From Durusdinium trenchii (taxonomy: Eukaryota > Sar > Dinophyceae > Suessiales > Symbiodiniaceae), in the NCBI GenBank assembly GCA_963970005.1, contig CAXAMN010027472.1:1-64000 (forward strand): DNA of 64,000 bases, read 5' to 3'. Below are positions 1 through 12,579 of the stretch, piece by piece (within the stretch, counting starts at the first letter, position 1; every line of letters starts with the position of its first letter). The translations under genes were made by a program, and so were the position numbers. Under the pieces are notes generated by a model. That model did not search any database, was not told the origin of the DNA, and worked only from the letters and a program-made list of their open reading frames with translations.

Positions 1-1474
1 GCCTCCACTGTGCGTCGCGTCCGAACCGCTTCAGGGGTCGAGGGGGGTAGCACCGGTCGAAGGCGCCGAATGAAAGCGCTGAGCAAAAGGGGTCTGAAAG
101 CGAGCGAGCGTCGCTGAGCAAAGGAGTTCATCGATGTTCAGGTTCATATCAACTGCAAGTGCTGCTTTATGTCTTCTTGGGTTTGGTGAATGTACGGTAG
201 ATTGTGCTGCTTCATGAGGAATGATGAGAGATCTTCTGTTCTGATCTCTTTTTAGGATTTTGACCAGCGAGGATCTGAAAAAATGCCCAGGGCACAACTC
301 ACAACACGGTGTTTCGCACACAGGGTCCCCCAGTGTGTGAAAGTACCATCTGGTTCGCCGTCTCACGGACTCCGGAAGGAGAAGGGTTGGAATCCAAAGC
401 CAATGGTAAACATCCTGAATAGTGGACAGAACAGAAACAGTTCAGCCGGAATGTTGACCGGGTGAACCCGAGTAAGTGGCACAGTGGTCTAAGAGTTCAA
501 CCATTGGTGGATAGGGATGCATGGGTTCATCCCTAGGTTGTCCTGCCCTCTGTAATAGGATTGAATTGCACTCCGATTGATTAACATGGAAGTGGAGAAC
601 CACTTCCATTATTCTCTTGAGGAGTGTACAACTAGTTACGCTGCTCGGATATGGGTGGGATTGTTGACTTTCATTAACCTACATGAGCAGCTTCTCCAAG
701 CCACAATCCCACTTCATGTTCAAGCAGGTCAACTCCTTTGGAAGAAAAGGACGTGGCCATCCATTCATGAACACAACTACACACGCGTGTCTTCGGCATT
801 ATAACATTCTGAGCAGTATAGTTAGCTGCTGGCATACATTCTAAGCTCGATTGAGAGCCCAATATGAAAAGGATTGAAAAGACAATGGTTGGCTGCAAAG
901 CATGCTCCATCTGTTTTGGTCCTCACTTGAACCATTAATAGCGCACCCCCACTCCTCACAAGAATCACCACCACCAAACGCTTTGTAATGGCCCTGTACG
1001 CCCCACCCCCGCCTTCCTCCATGATGAGGAGGTTGAAGCGCCGCTCCACCTCATAAGCAGTATCGATGGACGCGCTGAAGGCCTCTTTTGTGGGTCAAGA
1101 CTTGCGAACTCACTTCAAGTCGTTGCCTGAAATGATCCGCAGGTTCTTAGTTTCTCGAAACCACAAAGTGTTTGCCTCTGAGTCAGAACCCAGCTTCAGA
1201 CTGGAGAGATGAAGTCAACATGATTTAACATCGACATCCGTGCTGAGGCCCTTCAGAAAAAGAACACGTGACATCACCTGACCTGAAACGGCCCAATATG
1301 GCAAACTGCTTTTCAATCAAGTGGACCAAGTTGGGCCATCGTTCTTTTGCCCGCTTGATGGAACCCGCTCCAAGTCATGGGTGTCCGCTGTCTTCCATAG
1401 TGGTCTGATAGGCAATTAAGTCCCCACTTAGAACATTAGGGATCAACCAACCATCCAGCGCATCAAGTATCTAC

Positions 1475-1561
1475 CCCTAGGGATCCAGTACCTTCTCAGG
1501 TACGGTGATTGGAGACTATTTATGTAGGCGCCAGGAGGGCCCAGTCGTACCTTCTGAGGTT
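1475..1561. mobile_element. Palindromic-end MITE, family A, right end lost
   Basis: Begins CCCTAGGGATCCAGTACC, carries the shared core GGTGATTGGAGACTATTT and TGTAGGCGCCAGGAGGG, and stops at CTTCTGAGG without the terminal CCCTAGGG. Confidence 0.7.
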
Positions 1562-2042
1562 CAGTGGCAGTGGATATAGGGTACAGCAATTCATTCCAGG
1601 CACCCGGAAGGACATTGGATCCAGCTCCGCGGCGCACGCGCAAGCACATGAACGCACAGACAGCAGCTGGAAAGCGCGAAGAAGTTTGGCCACCCTGTGA
1701 GGAACAGATCCGGGTGGAAAGCTTCCTTTTGCCTGATTCTGAGTATCCAAATACCCCAGAAACGGATGACGATGATGAATTGGAGGGTTTGCCATGGTTT
1801 TGGTGGCTGCTGCGGGGATCGAGTGGGACACTCGAGCACCCCGAGCACGGTCACCACAACCTGCCTTATCAACGGTCGAGCCCTTCTTGAAGAGGGCCTC
1901 TCATCCAGCAATTTGAATGTTAGTTCCTTTTGGTCTGTCATGTAATGTTGTTATATGATATATGTATATGAATATGTGTTAAGTCTTGGTTGTGTATGTT
2001 TCTATAATGGCATTTCATTAGCATTGTTCTTTTTGGTCTGTC

Positions 2043-2133
2043 GTAATGTAGACTCTTGATTAATACCACCCCCCATATGAAGAGGATTGTCCCATTCAAA
2101 TGGTGGGGTTATCAATCAAGAGTCTACATTATT
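2043..2133. mobile_element. Hairpin MITE-like element, family D
   Basis: AATGTAGACTCTTGATTAAT at the left and its near reverse complement ending in GAGTCTACATTA at the right, arms about 28 bp, loop containing CATATGAAGAGG. A rearranged fragment (AATGTAGACTC then CCTCTTCATATG) lies at 25013-25045. Confidence 0.75.
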
Positions 2134-3943
2134 GGTCTTGATCTTTAGCCTGAAACGCAGATTTGTAGGGTCGGTCTTACCTAGAATCCTTGGTCCCACC
2201 GGGGGGGGAGTACAAGGGGGTCCATATACCTGGAGCCGGTCGCGGACTTTGTTGCCACCTGACCGGTCGCCCGTTCCGAAAACCTATTCGCACATCGGTT
2301 TGCGCCGGTCTTCGTTTGGTTGTGAATGGCTTTGAGCCAAGCTGGGAACAAGAACGTGGGCGGTGAGACGGGTCATGGGCATGTCAACTTGCTACTTCCT
2401 GGAACCTCTTCTTGGCATTTTCTTGGAGGTCAAAGGCTTGGGCGGCTTGGGCACATGAACCGTCTGTGACAGCCAAAGGTCAGATTCTCCAGTAAACCGC
2501 TAAGTAAAGACCATTAAAGACCAAACCTCTTGGGATCTGTCGGGACTTCTTGGGGAATTGGGCCACTTCAAATGCGGCGCTTGAGCCCTCACCTTACTCC
2601 ACTTCTACAACCTCCCTCAACCTCCCGGTCCCAGTAGAGCCGGGTGAACAGTCTTCTGGCAAAGGTTTTTTGGAGGAACTGCTGTAGATCCAACACCAAC
2701 CAAAAACATCTAGGTGGTGCAGGATTTCCTCTACACTTGAAAACAAAACAAACATGCATCAGTCCCTACTCAGTCACCTTCGGCTGGGGGCGATCTGCCA
2801 ACGAAACCCTGCGTTCGGTGGCAGCCGGTCACAGTCGATCCATAAGGGTCTTTTAGTCTCCCAAGCTGAGTGGAGCATGGGCAGCCCGGGCGCCCCGTTC
2901 TGTTCGTTTCGGCGTGCCGACCAGAAAGGGAACTGCTGGGAGTCGAAAGGCACCGTGAACCGAAAGGAAAGCATGTTTGTTCGATGACTCAGCAACACAC
3001 TTGTTCTTGCCACTTGACACGGGTGGGCTCTTCTACCCGGAAAATAGATTCATGTCTACCAAGTATGGTGGCATAATGTGGAAAAAGAATGGTTGGTTCA
3101 TCATGGTTCATCTACATTGTGTGTTGATCATCTGATTTGCCTCCAGGTAAGTCAATGTTGTTGATCATCAGAATTGTAAACCACTATAAAGTGACCGACT
3201 ACTGACTGTACTGATTTTCACCAACTGAATCATCTGACTAACCTCTGACTAGGCACGACCCTTATTCACCAGGGACGATGAGGGTGTGCAAAACACATGT
3301 TGACTCATGTGTTGAGCGCCCTGAAGGTCCGTGTCTTTCTTCGGACACATCCATGGTATAAATTCCACACCCAAGAACTTCCAGGAACTCCAACGATGCC
3401 CACCCTGGACTTGCATCCCAGGCTTTCCGGGACACAATACGTATCTCTCTTTTCACCAAAAAACATGCTCACCCAGGGAAGCGGGAAACTCAGAATCACC
3501 AAACCCCGGTGGTTCACAGTCTCATCATCACTCTCATCACATCTGATCACTCTCCAATTCCTCCCACAGATTCCCACTCGACTGACCACCCGATCCGTCC
3601 AACTGCTCTCCGAACGGCCGGCGCCTTGAGATGGTTCGAGTTCGACCTGAGAAGGTCGTCCAGTTTGCAGGTGAGGTGTGGAGATCGGACGGTGAAGAAC
3701 CAGGGGGCAGTGGGATTTCTATAGGAACTGAGCTCTGAATGGCTTTCAGGGATTGAAGCACAACCTGTATAGATGTTTGACTTTCAGTGCGGAGGAGGCT
3801 CACGGGTTTAGCGTCGAAAATATATGGCAACCAATTTAAGGCTAACCACACCAAAGAGCTGACTCGCGTGCATGAGTCATTGTGCATGACTCAAACGAAG
3901 AAGTCGACGAACTCTTTGGTCTACCTTTCAAGCCTCCAACCTA

Positions 3944-4013
3944 TTAGGGATGGCCTCCAACCCAATAGCGATGGCCTCCAACCTATTAACGATGGCCTCC
4001 AAAAATGGCATGT
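3944..4013. repeat. 21-bp tandem repeat, 3.4 copies
   Basis: CCTCCAACCTATTAGGGATGG repeated with a few changes. The unit length is a multiple of three, so a plus-strand frame stays open across it, but the surrounding frame is not convincing. Confidence 0.8.
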
Positions 4014-4189
4014 CTCTCCAGAAACGTCAGCTCAGTTCTGTGGCTCCCCAGTTCTGTGGCTGGAAGAGGCTGTCCATCTGACCAGTTCCGACTGCATCGG
4101 CCGATGATCAAAGGCTGGCTGAGTTGGGCGGAAGAGTCGTGGTGAGCTACACCAAGAGTTCATCTGAAGGCCACCAACTCTGGGCGTGT

Positions 4190-4249
4190 CTAGGGCCGAT
4201 CCTTAGGACTAGGGCCGATCCTTGGGACTAGGGCCGATCCTTAGGACTA
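4190..4249. repeat. 20-bp tandem repeat, three copies
   Basis: CTAGGGCCGATCCTTAGGA, three consecutive copies with one G/A difference. Confidence 0.85.
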
Positions 4250-4784
4250 TCTTCCATACCTCAAGCTGGGACACTTTAAATCTGGCCAGGCAACCCGAAA
4301 GCCCACCAGATCGCACGCTAGTCGGTCATTGACCTTCTCTGTTTGGGGCAAGGACTCTAACATGCGCCCGGGTCGGTTGATCAATGCGTGGGCAGTGTAG
4401 GAGTATCTGGTAGATGGCTGATGTCCACTGCGTCTTTGTGCTGTATCGTTATTGACAACTGCGTTCATCATGGGTTTGAAGCCTATGAGGCATAGGCATG
4501 CCCAGCGAGCTTCGACAGTACGTCCCTCTTCACATCATTGTCGTCCACCTCACGCTACATGACATGCATAAATATCTGATCGTCGTCCTGTGTGGGATCA
4601 CCATCGCTATCCCGAACTTTTTCTTGGTCGTTTAATTGCCACCATTGCTAATTTGGTGACATCCTCGAGTTGTCTGAACATCAAAAAAACCTTGTGTTAG
4701 AGAGCAGGACCGGGCAGGAGGCTCTAGAGTTTCTGATTTGCTGGTGTTGCTTAGCATTTTTGTTTGATGTTTGGGCAAATCATC

Positions 4785-4878
4785 CCCTAGGGATCCGGTC
4801 GTACCTTCTCAGAAGGCACGACCGGACCCTCCACAGCCACCCCAAACACCTTCTGAGAAGGTACTTGGATCCCTAGGG
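4785..4878. mobile_element. Palindromic-end MITE, family A, complete
   Basis: A 94-bp copy from CCCTAGGGATCC to GGATCCCTAGGG with internal TACCTTCTCAGAAGG hairpins. Flanked by CAT on the left and ATC on the right. The core differs from the other copies. Confidence 0.8.
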
Positions 4879-5739
4879 ATCAATGGTTCACACCATCACG
4901 TTCACGTCAACGGTGTGATGCCACAAACAAATCCCCTCCCTCAGAATGAACGCAGAACTCGCAATAGGTGGACAGTGGGTTCATGGCTTTCGCGCTGAAG
5001 AACTTCTACATTCATCCACCTTCGGTCTTTGGGTGACCAGAACGCCACTCAAGTGCCGGTTCGTTCTCGCACCACCACTTCTGGTCTCTGTTGCACCTCT
5101 GCCCACCCGGTTCCCCGGCGGTTTGGGCATCTCCAGCTTGGGTGCCTCCGGCTGGACATCTTCGGGTGATGGTCAGGCGATGACCAGTTCTTCTCTCCCA
5201 CTAGTTCTTCTCATCTACACAAACACAGTAAACTAGAGTGAACTGAACATACACTGAACAGCTGACACTGTTCTTTCAAGACACAGTGAACTAGGTGCGA
5301 CCGCATCCACCCCCAAGAAGTTCAAGTGGAACTCCGACTGGTTTAGGTCTAGTCTAGGCCCGGCCCGAGATGGGCAACATGTGTTTTGGTCTTTGCTGAC
5401 CAAGTCTTGAGGATCTATCTATTCATGTCCATTCCAAAGAGCTTCCCAGTGATATATTTTGGGCAAGGTGCTGTCTGGTGCTGGGATTTGATGGGATTCG
5501 AGGCTCACCAGAAGGAGTATGTGTTACAGTCTTGGAGGCTGGGGGGAAACAGAACCGTGGGCTTCATCTATTTCCCCTCTCTGGTTGCCGTTGATGCAGG
5601 AACTTGAAGAAATCATAAGAAATCAAAAAAAACGCTCCATTTTGCCCAAAGCCACACACCAGCTAGTAGGACATCGGAACTAGCAGCTGATGCAAAAGAA
5701 TCCTGGAACCTCGCGGATCTATTGTCAGGACATTCTAAC

Positions 5740-5791
5740 CCCAGGGCTCCAAGTACCTTCTCAGACGGTGATTGGAGACTACCAGGGAACC
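5740..5791. mobile_element. Family A MITE fragment
   Basis: CAGGGCTCCAAGTACCTTCT followed by GGTGATTGGAGACTA; the right half is missing. Confidence 0.6.
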
Positions 5792-6086
5792 CAAACGTTC
5801 GCACAAAAAATCCGTGCATCCGGCCTTTTTTGTCAATTGGACAGATTTGCTGGAATTCCTCCGAATATTGGGTTTGATTCGATCGGGTTTTATCAATATA
5901 ATTGTTTGGGTTTCTGTCAAAAACATGTTGATAAAGTTTGGGTTTCATATGGGTACGCTTTTGTACGGTATTGTTTTTTGGTCCATACGGCTAAATACGC
6001 TAATTCGTTAATTAAAATGTCCATACGATAAATTCTGTCCAAAGACGGCCTTCGCACAAAAAAATGTGTTCATACGCCTTTCCAGG

Positions 6087-6149
6087 TATTTATGTAGGCG
6101 CCAGGAGGGCCCAGTCGTACCTTCTGAGAAGGTATGTGGATCCCTAGGG
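6087..6149. mobile_element. Family A MITE, left end truncated
   Basis: Starts in the core TATTTATGTAGGCGCC and ends at TGGATCCCTAGGG. It is complementary in content to the truncated copy at 1475-1561 and shares its exact core. Confidence 0.7.
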
Positions 6150-6412
6150 TAATGTACTCAGTATGGGGTTCTCTCGCTTGAGACATGTCCCACGGAGTGC
6201 GTGGTGGAACAACCGGTGGCGAACCGGTTCGGGCTGCCCATCGTGTCCGGATCGAGCGGGTTCGACACCGAACCGTTGAAGCGATGTTCGAGCCGAACTG
6301 TGTCCGTTCCTAGCTTGTATCAGTTGCATAATCAGTCAATGCTTGTCTTGCGAATCCAAACTTTCACTGCTTGATATCCAGTCAAATGAAACATCGTCAT
6401 GTCATGTTCTCT

Positions 6413-6441
6413 TAACTAACTAACTAACTAACTAACTAACT
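6413..6441. repeat. (TAAC)n microsatellite
   Basis: Seven units of AACT/TAAC. Confidence 0.9.
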
Positions 6442-8033
6442 GGCTAGTTGCTAGTGGATTTCAGTTTCTAGGTCCTTCAAAATCCCGTGCGTTCCAAAAC
6501 GTTCTCCTGACTCCTAACCACTCCACTCCATTTCACCCGTTTGCAAGTGAATGTTCAAACCAGAACCCATGTCTTCTTCCAGAAATGAAATAATGTCCTG
6601 TTCTTGCTTGTCATCAAGGACTATGAAATGCAGTGGCATATTCGAATGCTATGTCCCTAGTCTCCACAACCCTACGATGTGAAGCCCTATGAAATCCATC
6701 AAGCACACCAAAACGTATACGACACCGCGTAACCAACCGGGCCCCTAGGTTTGGTAGCTGTCCCACCTCCCGAACCGCTTCCTTCCGGACCGAGTCGTGA
6801 CCGGACCGAGTCGTGACCGCTCGCGAGCGAGCTCGCTTCGTGTCACACCTTGAGATGCTCATCTTTCCACCTCGGAGACGGACGAAAAACCACCGACGAC
6901 CAGTCGAGACGTCTCTGGTGGACGAAGGACCGACCTTCTCGGGGTGGGGAGATGAGGGCTGGTGGTGAAGCCAGGTGACCCCGACAGAAAGGTGCTGGTT
7001 GTTAACAACTATTATATATATATAACTTACAAATCCACATGGTTTCATGATGGTCTTTTAACATATGCCACTTTGTAGAGCAACATGATAATACATCATT
7101 GTTGTATGGCCCGGCTCTTTTGTTGCACCACAATGTCGACCCAGAATTCACAAACCCTCCCACTTGATTTGCTCCGCCTTGGGGCCTCTGCTCATAAATG
7201 CTGAACACAAAACCTTCTAACGTCTTAACCCACTTTGGACAAAAATTGGACAAGACCCTGCAATCAGTTTGGTCCACCGTTTGGTCCACCTTTCTTTTCA
7301 TGTTTGAAGCTCCCAAAAAAGGGTCCGCCGTCTGTCTTCCCTCCGGGGTGTGACCACTCTCGGAACAAACTTGCCACGGGACTCTTTTGTCCCGAAACGT
7401 CCCCCATGAAGAGATGTTGTTTTGGGAATCCCTCCTCATGAAGAATGAACATTTTGTTTAAGGTCTTTGAGAAAAAAGCCCTCCAGTGTGCTCCAAGTCA
7501 CGGAGGGCATCTCGTGGGACTTCGCATGAGCCCTTTGGAGCGTTCCGTGTTCTTTACGGCATCGCGACAGGCGTTTGTCGAACTGGGCACTCGGGCGGCG
7601 GAAGGGGGCGCTCGGTCTCCAATTTCCCCTGGCCAATGGGGCGGATCCGTTCAAAGGGTTCCAAGATGTTCCATATACAATTCTAAGAAGGTGTTTGAGG
7701 ATGTTTTGGGTGGGTTTAGAGGGCCCAGGTACGACTGGAGCCCGAGGGGGATCCAAGTGTACCTGGAGCCTGAGACCTTCATTTTGGGTCACCAGCCCCA
7801 TGAAAACCGGGATGGACATCTCCAGGGAGTTCCCCAGCGAACGAAGCCGTGAACAAGAATCCACCGGAGTTGACCTTCGACCTGCAGTGGATCCCAGGTG
7901 AGGTCCCTCAACATCCCAGGTGAGTCTCCCCAACAACGTCTACGGACGTCTTCCGACGACGGGACTCGCTGTGGTCCAGCTGCCGTCTTCCAAACGGAGC
8001 CAGTCCTGGGGAATGTCCTGGAATAGGATCACT

Positions 8034-8078
8034 GTAACTACAACTCACAAGTAGTTGCGAGTTGTAGTTGTGTTTGTT
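8034..8078. repeat. Short hairpin
   Basis: AACTACAACTC, an ~12-base loop, then GAGTTGTAGTTG. No element ends are recognised. Confidence 0.6.
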
Positions 8079-10883
8079 GAAGTTGTGGCTCCAACAAGTT
8101 CAAAAACATAGTTGAAGTGACGTGGGTTTTCAACCGAAGCGGATTCCTCTCTGAATACAACGTGAAAACCTTAAGAACCAATAGAGGAACGGTACCGTGC
8201 TATTTACAAACACCGCAATGCATCTGGCCATCTGTGTCTGTGTGTCTGGCCCACGTTCACTTTGAAGCAAACTTCAAGAAAATGAGGAGCAGTCGTGGAG
8301 GAAGACTTCTAGGGCCCCCCCCCCACCTGTGATTCTTCCAACGGAGTTGCTCTTGACGGCCTATCTCAGATGCGGACGGGAGTCCTCCTGTAGCTACAGT
8401 GTCACCACAACGATGGTCCTGTCTGGGACCTGGGGGTGCCGATCGGACCTGAAGTCGCTTTTGGAGGACACCATTCGGTCCTTCCCTCAGTCTCCAAACA
8501 AGAACAAGGACCAAAGACCCAACAAAACAAGGTCGATGAACGCCTGTTGATTGGGGTCTATAGTGCTGATCATACAGTTTGAATAGCATCTTGGATTGGA
8601 CAACAATCCGACCAATGGAGATGTGTTTCCGCAAATCACATCAAATCACCTGCAGCGGCCGTTGACTATCTGCCCCGTGCCTGACCAAAGCTTAGCCTGC
8701 TGGACCGCTGTGTGTTGAGCAGCGCCGAACGCGGGTTTCTGCATGAGATTATATAACAAGAAGATTCACACATAGGGAAAACATAGCAATGCCAAATTAT
8801 CCAAGTTCTAAAACTTTGTGGTACCCAAAAACACCCCAAGGGAAACCTGCCCACATTGACAGCGAAAAAGACCACCTCTTGAGTGGTCAGTAAATCGGAG
8901 AGAGACTGGGGGATGGAGATGTTACACATGTTCCACTCACTTGTATGGTTAACCAGTGGCGCAACAGTTTGGTGATGTTTAAACTTCATACAATACGAGA
9001 CAGGCCAACACACACCACTGACAAATACTGACAACCCACTGCCATGACCACCCACTCACACAAACATCCCCGACACATCGGCGACAAGTACCAGACCATT
9101 CCTTCGACGGCTCCGTCTCAAAGCCTCTACATGAACCTCATGAGTGAGACAGCTCGGCATTTGAATATGTCCCGTCACGACGTTTTGGTTCTACACCGTA
9201 GTGCTTCATTCTGGACAGCAAACGAAACAAAGAGCCCATCACTCCCAGTAGTAGTGCTTCATTCTCATCACTCCCAACCAAACCGATAACCGCTCCGGGC
9301 CGCTCATGTTGGTGTAGAGTCCGGGCCGCTGAAATGAATGAACGAGTTCGAAACTGAGTGTCCGCACTCAGCAGCGTCATCATCCTGGCCAAGCAATGAC
9401 GGGAACGCCTTTACTCACCCCGGGCCCCTCCTTTCTGGGAAAACAAGCACTGAAAGCTACAAGGGAACCCAAATCTAAAAGCATCAACACATATAGCTAG
9501 TTCCCTCATCCATTGCAGTTGTTCTGACAAACACCTACCCAGGACCAATGAAATTCAAACGAAAAAAGTCCCAGTCTCAGAGTCGACACAGTCCCACTCC
9601 AGGGGTTCCCGCATGCGTTGGGCACTCACCGTACCGGTCTAGGTGCTTGGAGTCCCGGTCTGGGAAGCTACCCACCAACATGTCCATGCCTCCCGAAGTG
9701 GTTGAAGGGAACATCGATTACACGCAAACTAGTCCGCATATACTTCTTTTCTTCCGTGAGTCAACCATAGTGTCCGGCGCAACCATATCTTGGAAGGTCC
9801 ATTTTGTCTGATCTAGCGATCCCTGAACTCCCATAGCGAAACAACAACGACGCTCTTCCCCAGTCACCTGAAACAAACTGTGTCCGGCAGTGGAAGAACC
9901 GGTGGCCTTGCAAGCAACAACTCGCCTTCACTGACAATTTGGTTATGGTTATGGTGATGAAGTTGGTTTTGACGCATGCTGTAAAATAGTTCATGCCGAA
10001 CCGTTTCAGTCTCAGTTCTTCGTCCATGTCGAGCGTTTTGAAATCTAAGACAACTTCATCGTGATCATCGCCGCTGTCTGATATTCTCTCACATTGCACA
10101 AACCTTCCAAAAAGCAGTGTTTTTTGCAAAAATATGTTGGCTGTGCAACCTTGGTGGAAAACCAAACAAATTGTTTTTGAGACTTATTGATTCCTCATGG
10201 GACTTTCTACATGTGTATTTTCATTTTGTTCCTTCCTCTTTCTCTAGCCTTCGCACCAAAACCTTGCATAAGACTGGGGCCGACATAGGCCGACATACCT
10301 GCGGCCCGCGGATCTCCTGGGTAGGTTGGACACTTTATGGTTCCAATTCAATCCATCACCCTGCTGGCCGTGCTCCGACCGCCAGCGGCCGTGCGTTTCC
10401 CCTCAGTCCGCCTGGTGCACTTGGATCGCAGGGATCTCAGGCCTTGGTGGAGAAGGGAACCTCCTTCCCCTAGGGCTCCAGGCCAACATCCCCAGGTTCG
10501 GTGGGCCAGGGGTGGGTGCCAGGGGTTGTGAGGATATGGTTGGAGGTGTGGGTCTTTGATGTGCCCCGAAAAAGGACCCCGTTGGGTGCCAATTTTTGCG
10601 TGGCCTGTAGGCCTATGTGGGTCTCTGCTCCATGTCTCTACAAATCCTCTAAACCTCTTCAAAACTTGCCTTTGCACGTGGTGTCCGGCCCAGAGGTGCA
10701 AGGAGCTGCACCCAATCCTCCTGGTGCTCCCTTTCCTCATCCAAGGGACGGTGCGTCCTCAGCTGAAGAGGCCTGGGTCGCCGCGGATCGTCAGATCCAT
10801 CGTTCGGCAGCTCGAGCGGCCGTTCTTGGGGTTCCAAGAGCTGCGGTTCCCAGACCAGAGGAATGGGACCAGAGGAATTAATT

Positions 10884-10962
10884 TCAGGAATGTGAAAACC
10901 AATGGGTTGTAGAGGAAAAGAGTCTTCCATAGTCTTCCAGTCAATTTTCAGGTTCCGCATGT
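10884..10962. mobile_element. Family C MITE, diverged copy
   Basis: TGTGAAAACCAATGGGTTGT then AGAGGAAAAGAGTCTTCCAT and TTTTCAGGTTCC at the right end. Confidence 0.65.
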
Positions 10963-11284
10963 GGGTCTCTGCCCGGGTGTATATCATGTTGAACTGTTGT
11001 ACGGCTACTATGTAATACCTGCTTTTTTGTGCTTGTTATGTTTGGTCGGTATAGTTCAACATACCTTTATTTAGGTCTGTGTGAACCACATAAATATCCG
11101 CAACCGAAGTAAGCACACGGTTCCTAATAACAATAAAATATATACGGATCTAAAAATAGCCGAACAGGTATTTTAGTGTACCTCCGTGAACGATCTGCCG
11201 GGGCCGCCCAGCCATTAAAACATGAGGAAAATATATGCGGAAAAGCACATGCCTAGAATGTTTTGCAAATTTGTTCCCGCTGAT

Positions 11285-11830
11285 TATCCTTATGAGGGTG
11301 GATGCAAGGAGGGTCCACGTAAGGTCGTGGGCCTATATAAGGAAGGCCCACGTAAGGAGCTAGGTAGGGTACAGGTAAGTGAGTCCACGTAAGGGGCTCC
11401 ACGTATGGAGGGTCCACGCATGGAGGGTCCATGTACAGGGACGTCCAGGAAAGGAGTCCACCTAGGTAGGGTCCAGGTCCAGATTCGAAAACGCATTGTA
11501 AAGGCCCAAGGAAAGGAGGCTTCACGTAAGGAGGGCCCATAAGCAGTGTGGAGGGTCCACCTAGGTAGGGTACACGTAGGAGAGTCCACGTAAGGGGCTC
11601 CACGTATCGGGGTCCACATAAGGAGGGGCCACGCACGGGGTGCCCACGTAGGGTCCACATTGGAATACGAAAAGTCGATGGCACGTAAGAGAGTCCACGT
11701 AACGGGCTCCATGTAGGGGGGTCCACATAAGGAGGGTCCACACAGGGAGGGACGGGTAGGTCCACGTAAGGAAAATTGATTCCGAGATCCCACCTAGGGC
11801 GTCCACATGTGGGTATAGGGAAAAAGGCTG
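11285..11830. repeat. Tandem-like array of TCCACGTAAGG units, left arm
   Basis: The motif (G/C)TCCACGTAAGG and variants recur roughly every 20-40 bases, for example near 11312, 11347, 11386, 11587, 11693 and 11761. All minus-strand frames stay open and give meaningless Pro/Asp/Tyr-rich translations because the repeat lacks stops. The motif is the reverse complement of the one that dominates the next kilobase. Confidence 0.8.
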
Positions 11831-11844
11831 GCCTAGATGGGACT

Positions 11845-12105
11845 TTTACGTGGAGCCCTTGGCTGACCTTACGTGGAGGCCTTTGGCGCTTGACTGGCCT
11901 TACGTGGAGGCCTTGATTGGCATTACGTGCAGCTTGACTGGCCTTATTGGCCGGCCTTACGGGGAAGCCTTTGGCGGGAAGGCCTTACGTGGAGGCCTTG
12001 GCTGGTCTAATGTGGAGGCCTTGGCTTGCCTTATGTGGGAGGCCTTCGGCGGGAGGGCCTTACGTGGAGGGTTTCATGAGCTTAGTTGGTGTATGTGGAA
12101 GCCTT
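11845..12105. repeat. Array of CCTTACGTGGAGGCC units, right arm part 1
   Basis: About nine degenerate copies of CCTTACGTGGAGGCCTTGGC spaced 20-30 bases apart (near 11869, 11899, 11954, 11982, 12029, 12058). Orientation is opposite to 11285-11830, so the two form a large imperfect inverted repeat centred at about 11,840. Confidence 0.8.
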
Positions 12106-12561
12106 ATAGTTTGTCCGTTGAGGCTTATCTGTTGCAAGCTTCCACTTGCTAATTTTGGTGTGCTGATTCAAGAGGGATCTGACATTCTGCGCAAAGTCGT
12201 CGTGCTTGGCCTTGCAACCTGCTGTGAAATAGATTCTCCTTGGAGTTTGGCAAGCCCTTCTGAACTTCAATTTGAACCCTTGCCCACCCTCGACAAGGGC
12301 AGCATCAATCACAGTGAGACCCAGACCGCCTGCAAACAACCGTGCTCTCTCAGGCATTGCAGCAGCATCCTTGACGACAAACACATCAGCATCTCTTCGC
12401 TCCTGTGTCTTTGTGGGATTAAACTGTTGCAAGGCCACGTCTATCTCGTCTTTGCGGGCATCCATGCTCAACCAAGCCTTTTTTCCACTGAGATCATCCC
12501 ATGTCGTTGGCCCGTGCATTTTTTGAGCAAAGGATTTCTGCATCTTGGCTTCGCGTTTCAT
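12082..12561 (-). CDS. Coding-like block inserted in a tandem array
   Basis: A 159-codon frame, protein-like from about 12561 to 12110: WDDLSGKKAWLSMDARKDEI, DVFVVKDAAAMPERARLFAG, GLGLTVIDAALVEGGQGFKL and KFRRACQTPRRIYF. The alternation of beta-like and helical segments and an Asp-Val-Phe-Val-Val strand resemble a Rossmann-like (BRCT-like) domain that I associate with repeated dinoflagellate proteins, but no name can be given. The block interrupts the CCTTACGTGGA repeat array, which resumes on both sides, so it appears to have been inserted or captured. No intron is visible inside. Confidence 0.4.
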   Translation of the reverse strand: MKREAKMQKSFAQKMHGPTTWDDLSGKKAWLSMDARKDEIDVALQQFNPTKTQERRDADVFVVKDAAAMPERARLFAGGLGLTVIDAALVEGGQGFKLKFRRACQTPRRIYFTAGCKAKHDDFAQNVRSLLNQHTKISKWKLATDKPQRTNYKASTYTN

Positions 12562-12579
12562 TTTTTGTCATTGATGCAA

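Larger units (their letters stand above)
1..11284. other. Repeat-rich, gene-poor stretch
   Basis: Besides the elements listed, I see no credible gene. Open frames here are short, overlap one another on both strands and have no protein-like composition. Several GGATCC/CTAGGG remnants suggest old family A copies (7722-7770, 10465). Confidence 0.6.

Noticed and set aside
1509..1945. Several overlapping open frames on both strands at 1.5-1.9 kb
   Set aside because: No frame has protein-like composition, and part of the region is a family A MITE.
6614..7936. Minus-strand frames of 144-166 codons
   Set aside because: Composition is Arg/Ser/Pro-rich without domains, and plus frames overlap equally. 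Treated as GC-driven chance.
11253..11806. Long overlapping minus-strand frames rich in Pro, Asp and Tyr
   Set aside because: All three frames are open because the TCCACGTAAGG repeat has no stops. The translations are just the repeat read in different frames.
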